This document shows, piece after piece, positions 26,042 to 35,939 of a stretch of DNA of 64,000 nt. The stretch is from Micromussa lordhowensis (Eukaryota > Cnidaria > Anthozoa > Scleractinia > Lobophylliidae): the NCBI GenBank assembly GCA_964020085.1, contig OZ026604.1:8966632-9030631 (forward strand), given 5' to 3'. The first letter of the stretch is position 1, and each line of letters opens with the position of its first letter. The position numbers and the translations under genes are program-made. The notes under the pieces were generated by a model that saw nothing but the letters and a program-made list of their open reading frames with translations, made no database searches and was not told the DNA's origin.

Positions 26042-27243
26042 CTCATGCCGTGTAGTTTGTGTAGGTTTTATTCGAAGGTGGGGATGATGTACTTCGGCTG
26101 TCGGATTGCCTTGTTGAGAGTCTGGGAGGGATCCAGGCATATGCGTATCTTTCCTGGCTTGGTTGTAGTGGGGTCCCGTTCTCGGACGACCATGTTCGAA
26201 ACCCAATCTGTGGGTTTGGAGACTCTGACGAGCTGGCCAGTTGCTTCGCAGGTGTCCAGTGCGCTTTCGATCTTCTCGTACTTTGGAGTCGGCTGACGGT
26301 GGATAGGGGCATGGACTGGTTTGATGGCGGGATCCATTTCAAAATCGACTGGTGGCCCGAGGAAGCCGGGGCCTTGAAATAGCGGGGTGCAGTGTTGTGA
26401 GATGAACTCCATGGTCAAGGCTCCGAGCTTTGGCCATATTCGGTTGATGTGTCTGGAGCGGTGAGTAGTGAGCTTGCAGCTGAATCGCCGTTGCTTTCGG
26501 TCTTGTTCATGGCGATGGGTTGCTGATTGGTAGTGGTGCATTTTTTGACAAAATCTTCATGTATGGTCAGGGATCTGAGAGTTTTACTTGCATCTGCCCT
26601 CAACAGTGCTGGCTGGTCCGTGTTGATTACCTGGAATGTTAAGTCGCATCTGAAAGATCTCCTCGAAGCAGAGAGGGTTACTTGAGTAATAGGCTTGATC
26701 ATAGGGCTGGCATATGGGAGGATAACTGTTTTGGTTGGTTAAAGGTTGGCCAAGTGTTTCGAGGGTTACGGTATTGCATTTTGCTGCCAAGTCGATCTTA
26801 AAGAAAATGGAGGGATCTTCTGGTTTGCGCTGTCCGTCTCGGTAGAAGATGTCTTCTCGGAAGTCGCTGAACGAATGGTTGTGTCCGAACAAAATTTGTC
26901 TCCCATGAATTCATCGGCGTTGACTCCGAACGAATAGCGGGCACTGGCGGTTCGGACCGCGGTTTCGTTTCGTATTTTGGGATATTGAAGATTGGTAGGA
27001 TTGTGACATCTTCGCCCAAAAATGGTACCGGTCTTGCATTATGGTGCTCGCCCCTATGTAGTGTCCTTTAATCTTTTCAAGCCATCAAGCCATCGTCAAG
27101 GGTATTCCATTCGGTTGGCGGGATGACACTGAGTAGGACGGTCAACGCAAAAGGCCTCTCCTTTGTGACATGATGATCGTTTGTTTTTGTGATCAGCGCA
27201 ACTGATCACAAACAATCAGCGCAACTGGCAGATCGAAGAAAGA

Positions 27244-27590
27244 CGAATTCTGTTTGTGTTCCTTCGTGACATTTTCTGTTGCTGGTTTTGGTGATTGGAC
27301 GATTGTCACAGTGCAGGTCCAAAGTGTGATCATCGCCTTGTCCACCTTCCTCGAGAGTAACATCAAATGCTCCACTGTCTTTTACAGCCGCACCAAGTGT
27401 AGTCATTTCAAAGTCTCCAGTTTGCAGCTGCGTTTTCAAGACGTTTTTCCCAACCAGTCCACGAACGTCTCCTTGGAAATCGTTGAGAGGGAGAAGCAAC
27501 GCCAGGCAGCAAGAAAAAGAGCAATGCGGATTTTTACGCCACTCCTTGAAGTAGCCATAGAGGTGCATGGCGTACTGAACTGAAAGTAAA
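27244..27590 (-). other. Conserved exon-like unit of unknown function (copy 1)
   Basis: On the minus strand an open frame follows a polypyrimidine-CAG acceptor near 27,591. It encodes a hydrophobic stretch (HCSFSCCLALLLPLND) that could be a signal peptide, then GLVGKNVLKTQLQTGDFEM and CHEGTQTE. A near-identical unit is at 40,197-40,548. Both copies stay open on this strand for the whole shared length and similarity stops at both edges. The + strand is also open in both copies, so the coding strand is not proven. Unrecognised protein; possibly an exon of a duplicated gene. Confidence 0.45.
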
Positions 27591-28823
27591 ACGTAAACAA
27601 AAAATCTAGATTTTTGGCACAGCATGTAAAAGAACTAGGGCAAAACGTTGTGGCAAAAAGTTCACAGTTTTTTTTTTACTAAACTCATCTGAGATTTCTA
27701 CAGCTACACTTTCAAGAAGCTCTCAATGGGGTTAGCCGTCAAAGGTCAAACATCCTAAAAATTAACTATAACTGTGGAAGAATGCGTTCAAGACTCCATA
27801 AACAGGGAGAAAAATGTAGACCCTCTTCTGGACCACTGCTACCAAAATACAAATAAAGGAACAGCTGGTTGTGCTCGTTCCATTCCAAACCCTTATTACG
27901 TGTGCTCTCATTGTAGTAAACTAAGTAATCACATTACCAAGTTACAGCAAGATGTGGAACAGCTCAAATGTCAATTTGTAAATCTTGAGGAAGAAAACAA
28001 AAGAATTCAAAGTAAAAGGTTTACCATTAAGGATATTGAACACTCAGATCACTTAGTTTAATTGTACACTGGACTGCAAAATGCAAAAGTGTTCGAGCTT
28101 CTAGCAGATAAAGTAAAAGATAAGGCAGTGAGATTACATTATGTGAGAGGTTCAGAATCAAATACACCAAAGGCCCACCAGCTAGGGCAAAATAGAAAGA
28201 AACCTGGCCCAGAGAGAAAAACCTCTGTGAAAGAGGAGTTTTTTATGACTTTAGTTCGCCTCAGACAAGGACTTTCAGGGGAAGATCTTGCATTCCGAAT
28301 GAAAGTGTCCCATTCAACAGTTAGTAGATTTGGGACCACATGGATTTCCTTCCTGTCTAGAGAGCTGTCACCTCTTGTCCACTGGCCAGCAAAGGAAGAA
28401 AACAAATTATACTATCTGGAGTGCTTTAAGAGCTACCCAAATGTAAAAGCAATCATAGATTGCACAGAAGTATACATTCAACGCCCATCCCTGGCTGAAG
28501 CTCAGGCCATACTCCAACTACAAGAGCACCAACACATGGAAAGCACTGGTAAGACAGTCATGCTGACAAGATAATACACTAGTCAGTAGCAGCCTGTCCG
28601 TGTATGCCTTTCTGCCTGGCGATAACGTAATTTCTATACAGTTGAAAGCTGAGCAACAACTGTGTAATAATAACATAACATACTGGTACATACTCCTGGT
28701 ACATACATTATGGTATGATCTGTTGTTATTATTGCTGCGGAGCGAGCGTAGCGAGCGTAGCAGCAGTTCATAATCTAAATATAAAAGAAAGGTAGGAAAA
28801 TTTGAGATTTTGCCATGGTTTTT

Positions 28824-28941
28824 AGCCTCGCTTTCAGCGGACCACAATGCTTTGCGCTGTGGTAGAGCCTCGTTTTCAGCGGACCACAATGCTCTGCGCT
28901 GCGAAGAGCCTCGCTTTCAGCGGACCAGAATGCACTGCGCA
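28824..28941. repeat. Tandem repeat, three copies of ~36 bp spaced ~42 bp
   Basis: Copies start AGCCTCG(C/T)TTTCAGCGGACC at 28,824, 28,866 and 28,907, followed by A(C/G)AATGC.(T/C)TGCGC. Confidence 0.85.
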
Positions 28942-29462
28942 TTGCCTGAGAAGTTCTAACATAACATAACATAAGATCTTCTACACTGTCATCTTGCTTT
29001 TTCGAGTTTCGACGCCAGTTCAGGCGAGTGCCGGTACGTCATTGCAATGTTAAGGTATCAGCCAGGGTTCAGAATGTGAATTTTCGAAATTTTTGATTTC
29101 GAGACGTTCAGACAGAGCTTTTCAAGAGCTTCCAAAAAGAAATATTATTTCGTTGGACGTTGAAGTTTACTACACGTTAATTGTTTGAAATACCCGTTGA
29201 AAAGTCCTGTCATTCTGGATTAACTTGTAGGTCAACGCGTCACAAAATAATTCACAAGGTATAGTGGTGTCATTTTATCACGCATTACATATGCTGCAAG
29301 ATTGATTCAAATGCCTGCGAAAAAAAGAAGAGGTCGTGATTGTTTTCATCTGCAACGGCAAGGCGGAAGAAGCCGAAAGACTCGTTTAGCTCTGATTTGG
29401 CTGAAAAATTAGCGGAGAGTGACAAAGGCTCTTACTTCGACCAGGAGCAATAGCTAAAGGAG

Positions 29463-29935
29463 TTGAACGAGCAGCCAAGCGCCGAATGCGATTCGTCGCT
29501 TTCCTCGTCAACATGTAGTGCAAGCCGGTCAAAAATTACGGTTGAAGAACCTCTTGCAGATCTGGAAAGCACTGAAACATGGCAAAAGTTCTATGGCCAA
29601 GCTATCGTAGCCGGTCAAAGACTGCAGGAGAAGATCAACGAATCGGTGACCTGTCGCTTTTGTCAAGAAAGCGCTGAACTTGTGGAGAATTTAGAAAGTA
29701 AAAACGGACTTGGTTCCATTTGGATGTTTCAGTGCCAGAACGAAAGCTGTCCGTCGCACGAAACTAATCTTTCATTTCCGACGATGAAAAAAAAGCAGGG
29801 CGCTCGCGATAAATTGTGCATCGGTTCTTGGCTTTCGAGCTATCGATGGCGGTCACGCGACAGTCTCAAAGGAGTTTAGTTTTCTTGGTCTGTCGTCGAT
29901 AAACAGAAAATGCAGTGTATTCCCGCCACGTCCCG
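29463..29935 (+). pseudogene. Mutator-like (MULE) transposase N-terminal fragment
   Basis: The 138-codon frame contains a treble-clef-like Cys module, SVTCRFCQESAELVENL then GSIWMFQCQNESCPSHETN, and continues in a second frame with ATVSKEFSFLGLSSINRK after a frameshift near 29,830. This module is, from memory, common at the N terminus of cnidarian MULE-type transposases. The catalytic domain is missing. It lies inside the interrupted ISL2EU transposase. Confidence 0.6.
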
Positions 29936-32472
29936 CGTAAAGATTTGGCCTGCTGCATATCACCTGTCAAATGCCTATTGTTGTTGCAAGATGATCCCTC
30001 GCTGGTAAACATCAAAATGGATGATTAGGTGTTATAATCCTATTGCGGTTAAAATGCCGCAAAAAATAAATTTTTCTTGTTTTCTCGGAACGAAAATTTT
30101 GGAAAGTTAAGCATACGTTTTTAACTCCAAGTCGGCAGCCCTGAACCGATTTAGCTGAAATTTGGCCAGCTTATTGTCAGATTGTTTTTCTTGAAAAGTG
30201 TGTCGGCGATTTTTGTTTTCTTTTTCCGTTTTCGAATAATCGTCATTTTTTCGAAGGAAGTGCTGATGATTTGTCCCCTCTGACTTTATCCTATTGTCAC
30301 AAAAGAAACAAATAAAAACTGAGACACGGTTTTTTAGTAGAACGTGTCAAGAAGCAAATCGTTCTCTTCCGACCATTTTTAGCGGGACTGGAGTTGACTT
30401 TACACAGACATATGTTTTCGCAAAAAACGTCTCAATTACGCTATCTCTTACGATTTTCATAATCTAGAAATATTAAGCTTTCAGAAAATGTATGGTTTGT
30501 TGGGGTTTATAAGAGAAATGAAAGCGCTACAGAGATCCGCGTGCGGACGGTTCTGACGGGTGTGGCTGATACCTTAGATATATGTCGTCAATAGATTGAT
30601 ACCAAGTTCGCCTTGAATAAGTTACACTGTTAGGTAGATACATGTCGATGAATAGATTGATCAGGTCGAGTTCGTCGCAAACAAGTAACACTGTGAGGTT
30701 TTCGATAGTACTGTCGTCTGCCAAAAATTAAACGTAGTTTAAGTATTTTTTCTGTTGGCTTTCTCGTATACTCGTGTTACTCGTGTAGCTGCCATGTGCT
30801 TCTTGCCGAAGCACCTCGGCAAATTTGACAGGCTTTCATGTGTTCGCACTTATGCACTAATTCGCACAGCTACATTCGATATTTTTCAACAAGCCGTTGC
30901 ATAATCGCACAAAATCAGTTAATTTTGTTCATGAAATCTTAAACTTATGAACTTTATTGTTGCTGTAACTGATGACATCATGAATTGAATATAACCACTC
31001 TTACTCAACAATTTCTGGGACTTGAAACAAAATAACTTGATGCCACAACCATTTCTACACAAGTTCTATACAATCCGTACTTCAATTTGCAAACAACATC
31101 CCAATTTCCGCAGCACTTTCATAGCTTTGGCTACACTAGTATTATCATATACTACCATACACCAGAACAAAGGAAGATATCAACGGTACCAAGGGTACAA
31201 CTAAACCTCAACATCTACCTACTCACTAACTTAACACATTCACTTGGTGACTTTACATGTACTTGTTTAGGGTAGTAATGTTTGGTGAATCTTTGAAATC
31301 TATAGGTGAGCTGTATACCAGCAGGAAGAGTATCATTTATTTCCGCTGGACAAGGAGGATTAGCATCTGATAGGAAAATTGTGGAAGACTGTGGAATCCT
31401 TGATAAATTTGAACATAACGACATTTGCATGGCAGATAGAGGTTTCAATATTCAAGATTTGCTATTTAGCAGGGAGATTAAACTTGTTATTCCTCCATTT
31501 ACAAAGGGTAGAACCCAGTTTGTAAAGGGTAAGGTAGAGCAAACCTCCAGTGTTGCAAGGGCAAGAATTCACATAAAAAGAGTTATTGGTCGGATTAAGG
31601 ATTTTAGAATCATGAACTTCAGAGTTCCACTGACAATGGTTGACCTGCTTGATGACATCTTCACTGTGGCAAGTGCTCTGGTCAATCTCACACCACCACT
31701 TGTACCCTTAATTAAGAAGTCCAACAATGACAAAACTGAAAAGTAGACTTCTGCAGTACACTGGATAGGCTAGCAATTTGTTGTTAAGCCTATTTCCATT
31801 TTTATTGACTACAAGTACAGGGTTAAGAGCTAAACTCAAAGGTGTTTGCTCCTTAGGGTTGAACATGCATGGAACTTACAGATTAACATTCAAAATTTAA
31901 TTGAAAGCGCTCCTAACCCCAAATCTTACTTTTCAGCCTCAAAAAAAAGTTCTTTGACTCCTGGTCACATTAGTTAAAGAATTAAATCTTCACACAATTG
32001 CTCATTGATTTTTTCTGAATTTTCAAATACATTCCACTTTGGCTCGCCCCCAAGTTTGGGGAGACTGGATTCAAGTTCGCAATGTCACGTCAGCTGGGGA
32101 AGCTACTTTTGTTTTTCAGAGAAGACACAGAGAATGACAGGAGAAGCATTATCTCAGAAAATAATGACAGATCATGAACTGACCGTGAACAAGAATACTG
32201 CAACTTCAAAGCTCAATAAATTGACAATGATTTATCAAATTCAATTATTTATTTTTTTCAATCTCCACCAAATTACGCAATCTTTTTTGTAAACGGTAGA
32301 AAAAAGTTGAGGCTAGGTGCACTTGAACTTCATAACTTAATTACCCCTTAATAATATATTATTGAAAAGAACCACCTAATCACATGATACATAATAATTG
32401 TGTTGTTGTCTGGTACACTGCACTTCTTAGAACCAACAATGAAAAGTTTAATTCAATTAACTTTATATGCTG

Positions 32473-34049
32473 TCATGTTTTAAAGATACTCGCAAGAATA
32501 GCATTCGGAAGGTCTTTGGTAAAGCCTTGCGCCTCTACCTTTTCCCTCAACCTTCCAGTAATAACTTCAGGAACAGTACACTTCTCAAAAAAGCTTTAAG
32601 CTTTGGTAAGCTTCTCTCCCAGAATATTCTGTCATGAAATATTCTTTCTTTGTGATAATCATTAGAAGTGCAATAAAAAAATCACAGTAGTATGTGCTTG
32701 AAGCTTCTGTGTGAAGCTATACCTGAGAGTAGTAAGTGTGAGAAGTTTTCAGCTTCAAACTCTTGTCTGAAGTGACAGTCAAGCAAGTTCCAGGTGCTTC
32801 TGCAGCTTCCTTAACAGTCTTGTCACGATGAGACCATGTGCACTTAATTTCCAAGCAGCCTTTTCTATGACATGCACATTCCACTAACCCATCTGGGCTA
32901 GCAGCTAGAAGGGGATATTTAACTGACACAAATAGACCGACTTCGGTGACAGAGAAATGAGAATGGTCTTTTTTACATCTCTGCTCATAAGTTTTTCTAG
33001 CCAGAGGCTCTTTGTTTATACCCCACTGTGTAGCTTTTGACTTAAATGGGGCCTTGTATTGCATTACATCAATGACAAGATTTTCAGCAGATGTTTTGTT
33101 TTGTCATCAATTTTTTGTAACAGAGCACCGACTTTTGACGAAGTTATCCTTCCGATTGTATGATTCTTCCAAGTCTCATTGTTTACTTGGCCTGTTGTTC
33201 TTTGTGACAAAAGGTGCGACTGTTCTGTAGAAATATGTAACTCATCCAGAAAAAATTGGCATTTAGCATCAACACTTTGGTCTGGGTACCTTTCATTAAC
33301 TGAGGCAGCAAGAGCAGGTAAGGTCAGCGGTTCTGTGACATGTTCGGCTGTTTCAACCAACTCCTGCCTAACTACATGGTTGATGTCAGGTGAGCTACAG
33401 TAATTAATATTGTCCCTGCTAGCCTTATAAATAAGAATTCCACAGTTTCCATCTGTGGCATGTCCAAAACTCAGCAAAACAGCTACATTCAGCAGTCAGG
33501 ACTTTTGCATTCTCCTTGTGTAAGGAAACCCACAACGCGTAAGGATCGCTGCTTGTTTTTTCTTCAGGAACACAGCGACAATGAATAAAACAGTATTTCA
33601 AATCTATACTGATGTGGTGAAATTTAACATTGTGTACGTATCCCTTGCTTCATGGCCTTTGTTGACGGCTGCATATACGCATCGACCTCATCCTCCATTA
33701 CATCTGGAAAGTTAAGACTTAGGGTTAGGCCGTCTTCCCATCCTTCTTGAAGGCTACCAGGAAAAGGAAGGGTGATACCACATTCCATGGTCAACTTTTC
33801 CCTTCGCCTCGTTGAGACGTCGTCTTCTTCCTCTAGTGTGGTTTTAGCTACCTCTAATTTTAACTTCCATGCAAAATACGCCTTCTCAGCGAGCTCATAC
33901 TTTCTCCCCGATAAGACAACTACTCTTTTTTTTAAAAACGTTTTCAACTGATCCACTTTCCACCTAGAAAATAGCTCTATTGACATTTCGTTCGTCAAGT
34001 TGCCCTCTTCGGACGCCATTTTGAAAATCTTTGCCCCCTGAGAGACCAT
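32473..34049 (-). pseudogene. YqaJ-type exonuclease partner protein of an ISL2EU-like transposon (degraded)
   Basis: Minus-strand pieces give, in order: a start at 34,049 with a SAP-like region (RWKVDQLKTFLKKRVVVLSG); a SWIM-like Cys region near 33,500-33,590 with a frameshift (CRCVPEEK, TAECSCF); a linker; then the YqaJ/lambda-exonuclease fold with NHTIGRITSSKVGALL, SPDGLVECACHRKGCLEIKC (catalytic Asp/Glu/Lys region) and TSHTYYSQV. An in-frame TAG follows SQV, then ERIFHDRIFWERSLPKLKAF, another frameshift, and CTVPEVITGRL to a TGA at 32,473. The family pairs this protein with the DDE transposase, here in convergent orientation at 27.8-31.7 kb. It is dead, with several lesions. Confidence 0.85.
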
Positions 34050-34489
34050 GTGCCCTATTTTTTTCCCATCATTCCAAACGCGCGCGTAAAGATGGCGGAC
34101 ATCGTGAATAAGGGCTATTGGGGAAGTACAAGAACTTTGAAATGCACAATTCGCAAAGTCCCCACATCAGCCCCGGGTCCTCCCTCTTTGGGAAGCCAAT
34201 GACAAGTGCGTAATTTTAGCGAAAGGGAACTTCACACATGACTTTATAACCAACATGTGTTTTGCAAACATACAAATTTAGCACTCATTCCCATCAATAT
34301 ATATTAGCTAGGACTTTCATGACCTGATAGGACAAGATCTCAAACGCTACTTTAATACTCACTGATTTTGTGTTTGTCCATCGCGGCGGCGGTAACCTCT
34401 TCTATTTCGGTCTCTCAACAAAGGCGCCACTAGTGTGAGAACACTTCGATTCGTCCTGGCAGAGTAGTCGTCGTGTCTTGTAATGCAGT

Positions 34490-34948
34490 TAATTCGTTCG
34501 ATACTCCCATCGAACATTAGTTTTTACCTTACTTGAGCAATCTCTCGGCAGCGTATTCCACAGCGTCGGAAAGATTCTCAATTGTGCATTCTGCACATTT
34601 GCACCTTGCAAAACAAATACCAAAATGTAAGTAAAGGTAGCTTGAAAGGTGCGAAGAACCGAATTCCATCGCTTCAAGCTGATTCAACCAAGGGTTCATC
34701 TGGAGAATTAAAGAGAAAACTCACCATTCGTTTACAAGTACTTCTCATTCCAATCTAGACCTTAACACTGCTGGAGAAAGACCATCCTGGTCTTCTTCAG
34801 CGTCCTCGTCTTCATCACTCGTGTGAGCTAGCGGTTCGTCCGTGTAAGGTTGGACTTGTCCAAGAACCTCCATTTCTTCCGAATATTCGTTACTAGAGGA
34901 CTGCTCATCGCTTGCGGAAGATGATATGTGATCGTCACTCTCAGACAT
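34490..34948 (-). pseudogene. Fragment of a protein with a P2X7 'ballast'-like Cys domain
   Basis: From ATG at 34,948, minus-strand sequence encodes an acidic Ser-rich N terminus (MSESDDHISSSASDEQSSSN, then PYTDEPLAHTSDEDEDAEED) that stops at 34,745. After a short gap, 34,620-34,540 encodes CKCAECTIENLSDAVEY. A frameshifted CREIA resembles the CxCGxC..CCRE zinc-binding module found at the C terminus of P2X7 and in many invertebrate proteins. A GTAAGG follows the module. The assignment is by motif only. It lies just outside the ISL2EU-like element and may be a separate transposon-associated gene. Confidence 0.5.
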
Positions 34949-34949
34949 A

Positions 34950-35587
34950 GTTACGTTGAAGCCCAGGAAATCAATGCAAATAGAGTACTTCGAAGGAGAG
35001 CTTCTCACTCTACAGCACGCAAAACCAGGTGTAAACAAAGCGCTGGAACCACCAACTACGTCATCAGTGCTAAACTCGTTCCCAGTTTCCGGAGACCCTA
35101 TTTGAGGGACTTTGAGCAACCAAAAAGCGGACTTACTTTTCTTCTCGTGAAATTTCTTTTGTCATTTCGTAATAAGGACATAATAAGCTACAAAATTATG
35201 CCAAAAAAAGTTTCCTTGCTAGCCACTTTAAACCTGTGGATCTGTCGAATGCTATTTGTTTAAGGAAACTTCAGTTTAGATCTTTCCCCCACAAAGTCTG
35301 CCCAAACCGTTTTGAGTTTTTTTATCACTTTTTTTCAATAACAGTATCCGTACATGATATTGATAGCATATATGTTCTGCAGATAAGCAAGGTAGACCAT
35401 ATGATCGGGAAACGAAAATACTCAAAAACAACTAGTTTTTACTTATGTGGAAAGAGAAAAAAAAAGTAGTATTCTGAAAGAATTATCCTGTTTCATTGGA
35501 AGTGCGGAAGTCTAGCATAGCGTACCACCCAAAATTTTGAGTTTTAATCTTGTGTGGTTTTCTATTCAGCACGTTCTGAATCATTTA
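34950..35587. other. Intergenic, nothing recognised
   Basis: Short ORFs only, none with a recognisable domain. Confidence 0.5.
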
Positions 35588-35750
35588 TTTTTAGTGATAC
35601 TGCGTTACACTCTATCCTGTATTTTGAGTGTTAATTCACTCGCACTCTATCTAACACACACCCAGAGAAACATTTAGTTTTTAGTGATGCGCGTCACTCT
35701 ATACCGTTTTGTTAGTTTTGGTCTCGCACTCTATCCAGCACGTTGTAAAA
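35588..35750. repeat. Two tandem copies of a ~90-bp unit
   Basis: Units start TTTTAGTGAT at 35,588 and 35,678. Each contains CACTCTAT(C/A)C near the start and TCGCACTCTATC near the end (35,640 and 35,731). Confidence 0.7.
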
Positions 35751-35939
35751 CAAATCCTTTTTATACGTTCGTCTTATGTGAACGCCCAGACGAGGGTAGT
35801 TCTGGACAGAACTGCTGTTGGTCGGACGTTTCGCCCAAGCTACAGAGATACGGATAAACTTTACTTTCCTTGCGATTTATCAAAACCAGCCTTCAATGGT
35901 GTTACGTCATTTAAATTGACCAATCAGGTATCTTTCCTA

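Larger units (their letters stand above)
24180..27060 (-). mobile_element. Ty3/Gypsy-like retrotransposon relic (protease-RT-RNase H-integrase N-terminus)
   Basis: Read on the minus strand from 27,060, frames broken by stops and frameshifts encode, in order: a protease-end/linker region (PSIFFKIDLAAKCNTVTLET, DQPALLRADASKTL), the RT palm (GQLVRVSKPTDWVSNMVV, GKIRICLDPSQTLNKAIRQP, TMFTPWGHYTRLPFGI), an ADDILVPGC segment where the family has (Y/V)DDI, RNase H (HTDHKP near 24,785; DTLSR near 24,665), and an integrase zinc-binding region (near 24,200-24,390) with MSKDI and a Cys pair. No gag or LTRs were recognised. A SINE is inserted at 25,639-26,041. It is non-functional. Confidence 0.85.
28575..31300. 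other. Segment interrupting the transposase: intron or insertion with MULE fragment
   Basis: Almost 2.7 kb separates the two transposase halves. It holds three ~36-bp tandem repeats (28,824-28,941), a Mutator-like transposase fragment, an inverted pair of AAGGTATCAGCC (about 29,051 and 30,562) and two imperfect ~60-bp units with TAGATTGAT near 30,590 and 30,650. A GTAAGA donor sits at 28,549, but joining it to the CTATAG acceptor at 31,305 does not keep frame, so an insertion is more likely than a clean intron. Confidence 0.5.
27760..31746 (+). pseudogene. ISL2EU/Harbinger-like DDE transposase, split and catalytically damaged
   Basis: The N-terminal part (27,774-28,061) has a Cys pair and a coiled coil (HITKLQQDVEQLKCQFVNLE). 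The next part (28,062-28,574) has YTGL, the helix-turn-helix-like LRQGLSGEDLAFRMKVSHST and the first catalytic Asp in AIIDCTEV (codon 28,458). The frame breaks at a TAA (28,059-28,061), then the protein is interrupted from about 28,560 to 31,300. It resumes with IPAGRVSFISAGQGGLASDR, the second Asp in MADRGFN (codon 31,435) and RIHIKRVIGRIKDF. The family has Glu where this copy has Lys (codon 31,576-31,578), so the DDE triad is broken. The partner ORF lies convergently at 32,473-34,049. Confidence 0.85.

Noticed and set aside
28824..28941. CRISPR-like direct repeats
   Set aside because: There are only three adjacent copies with almost no spacers, in a eukaryotic context. It is an ordinary tandem repeat.
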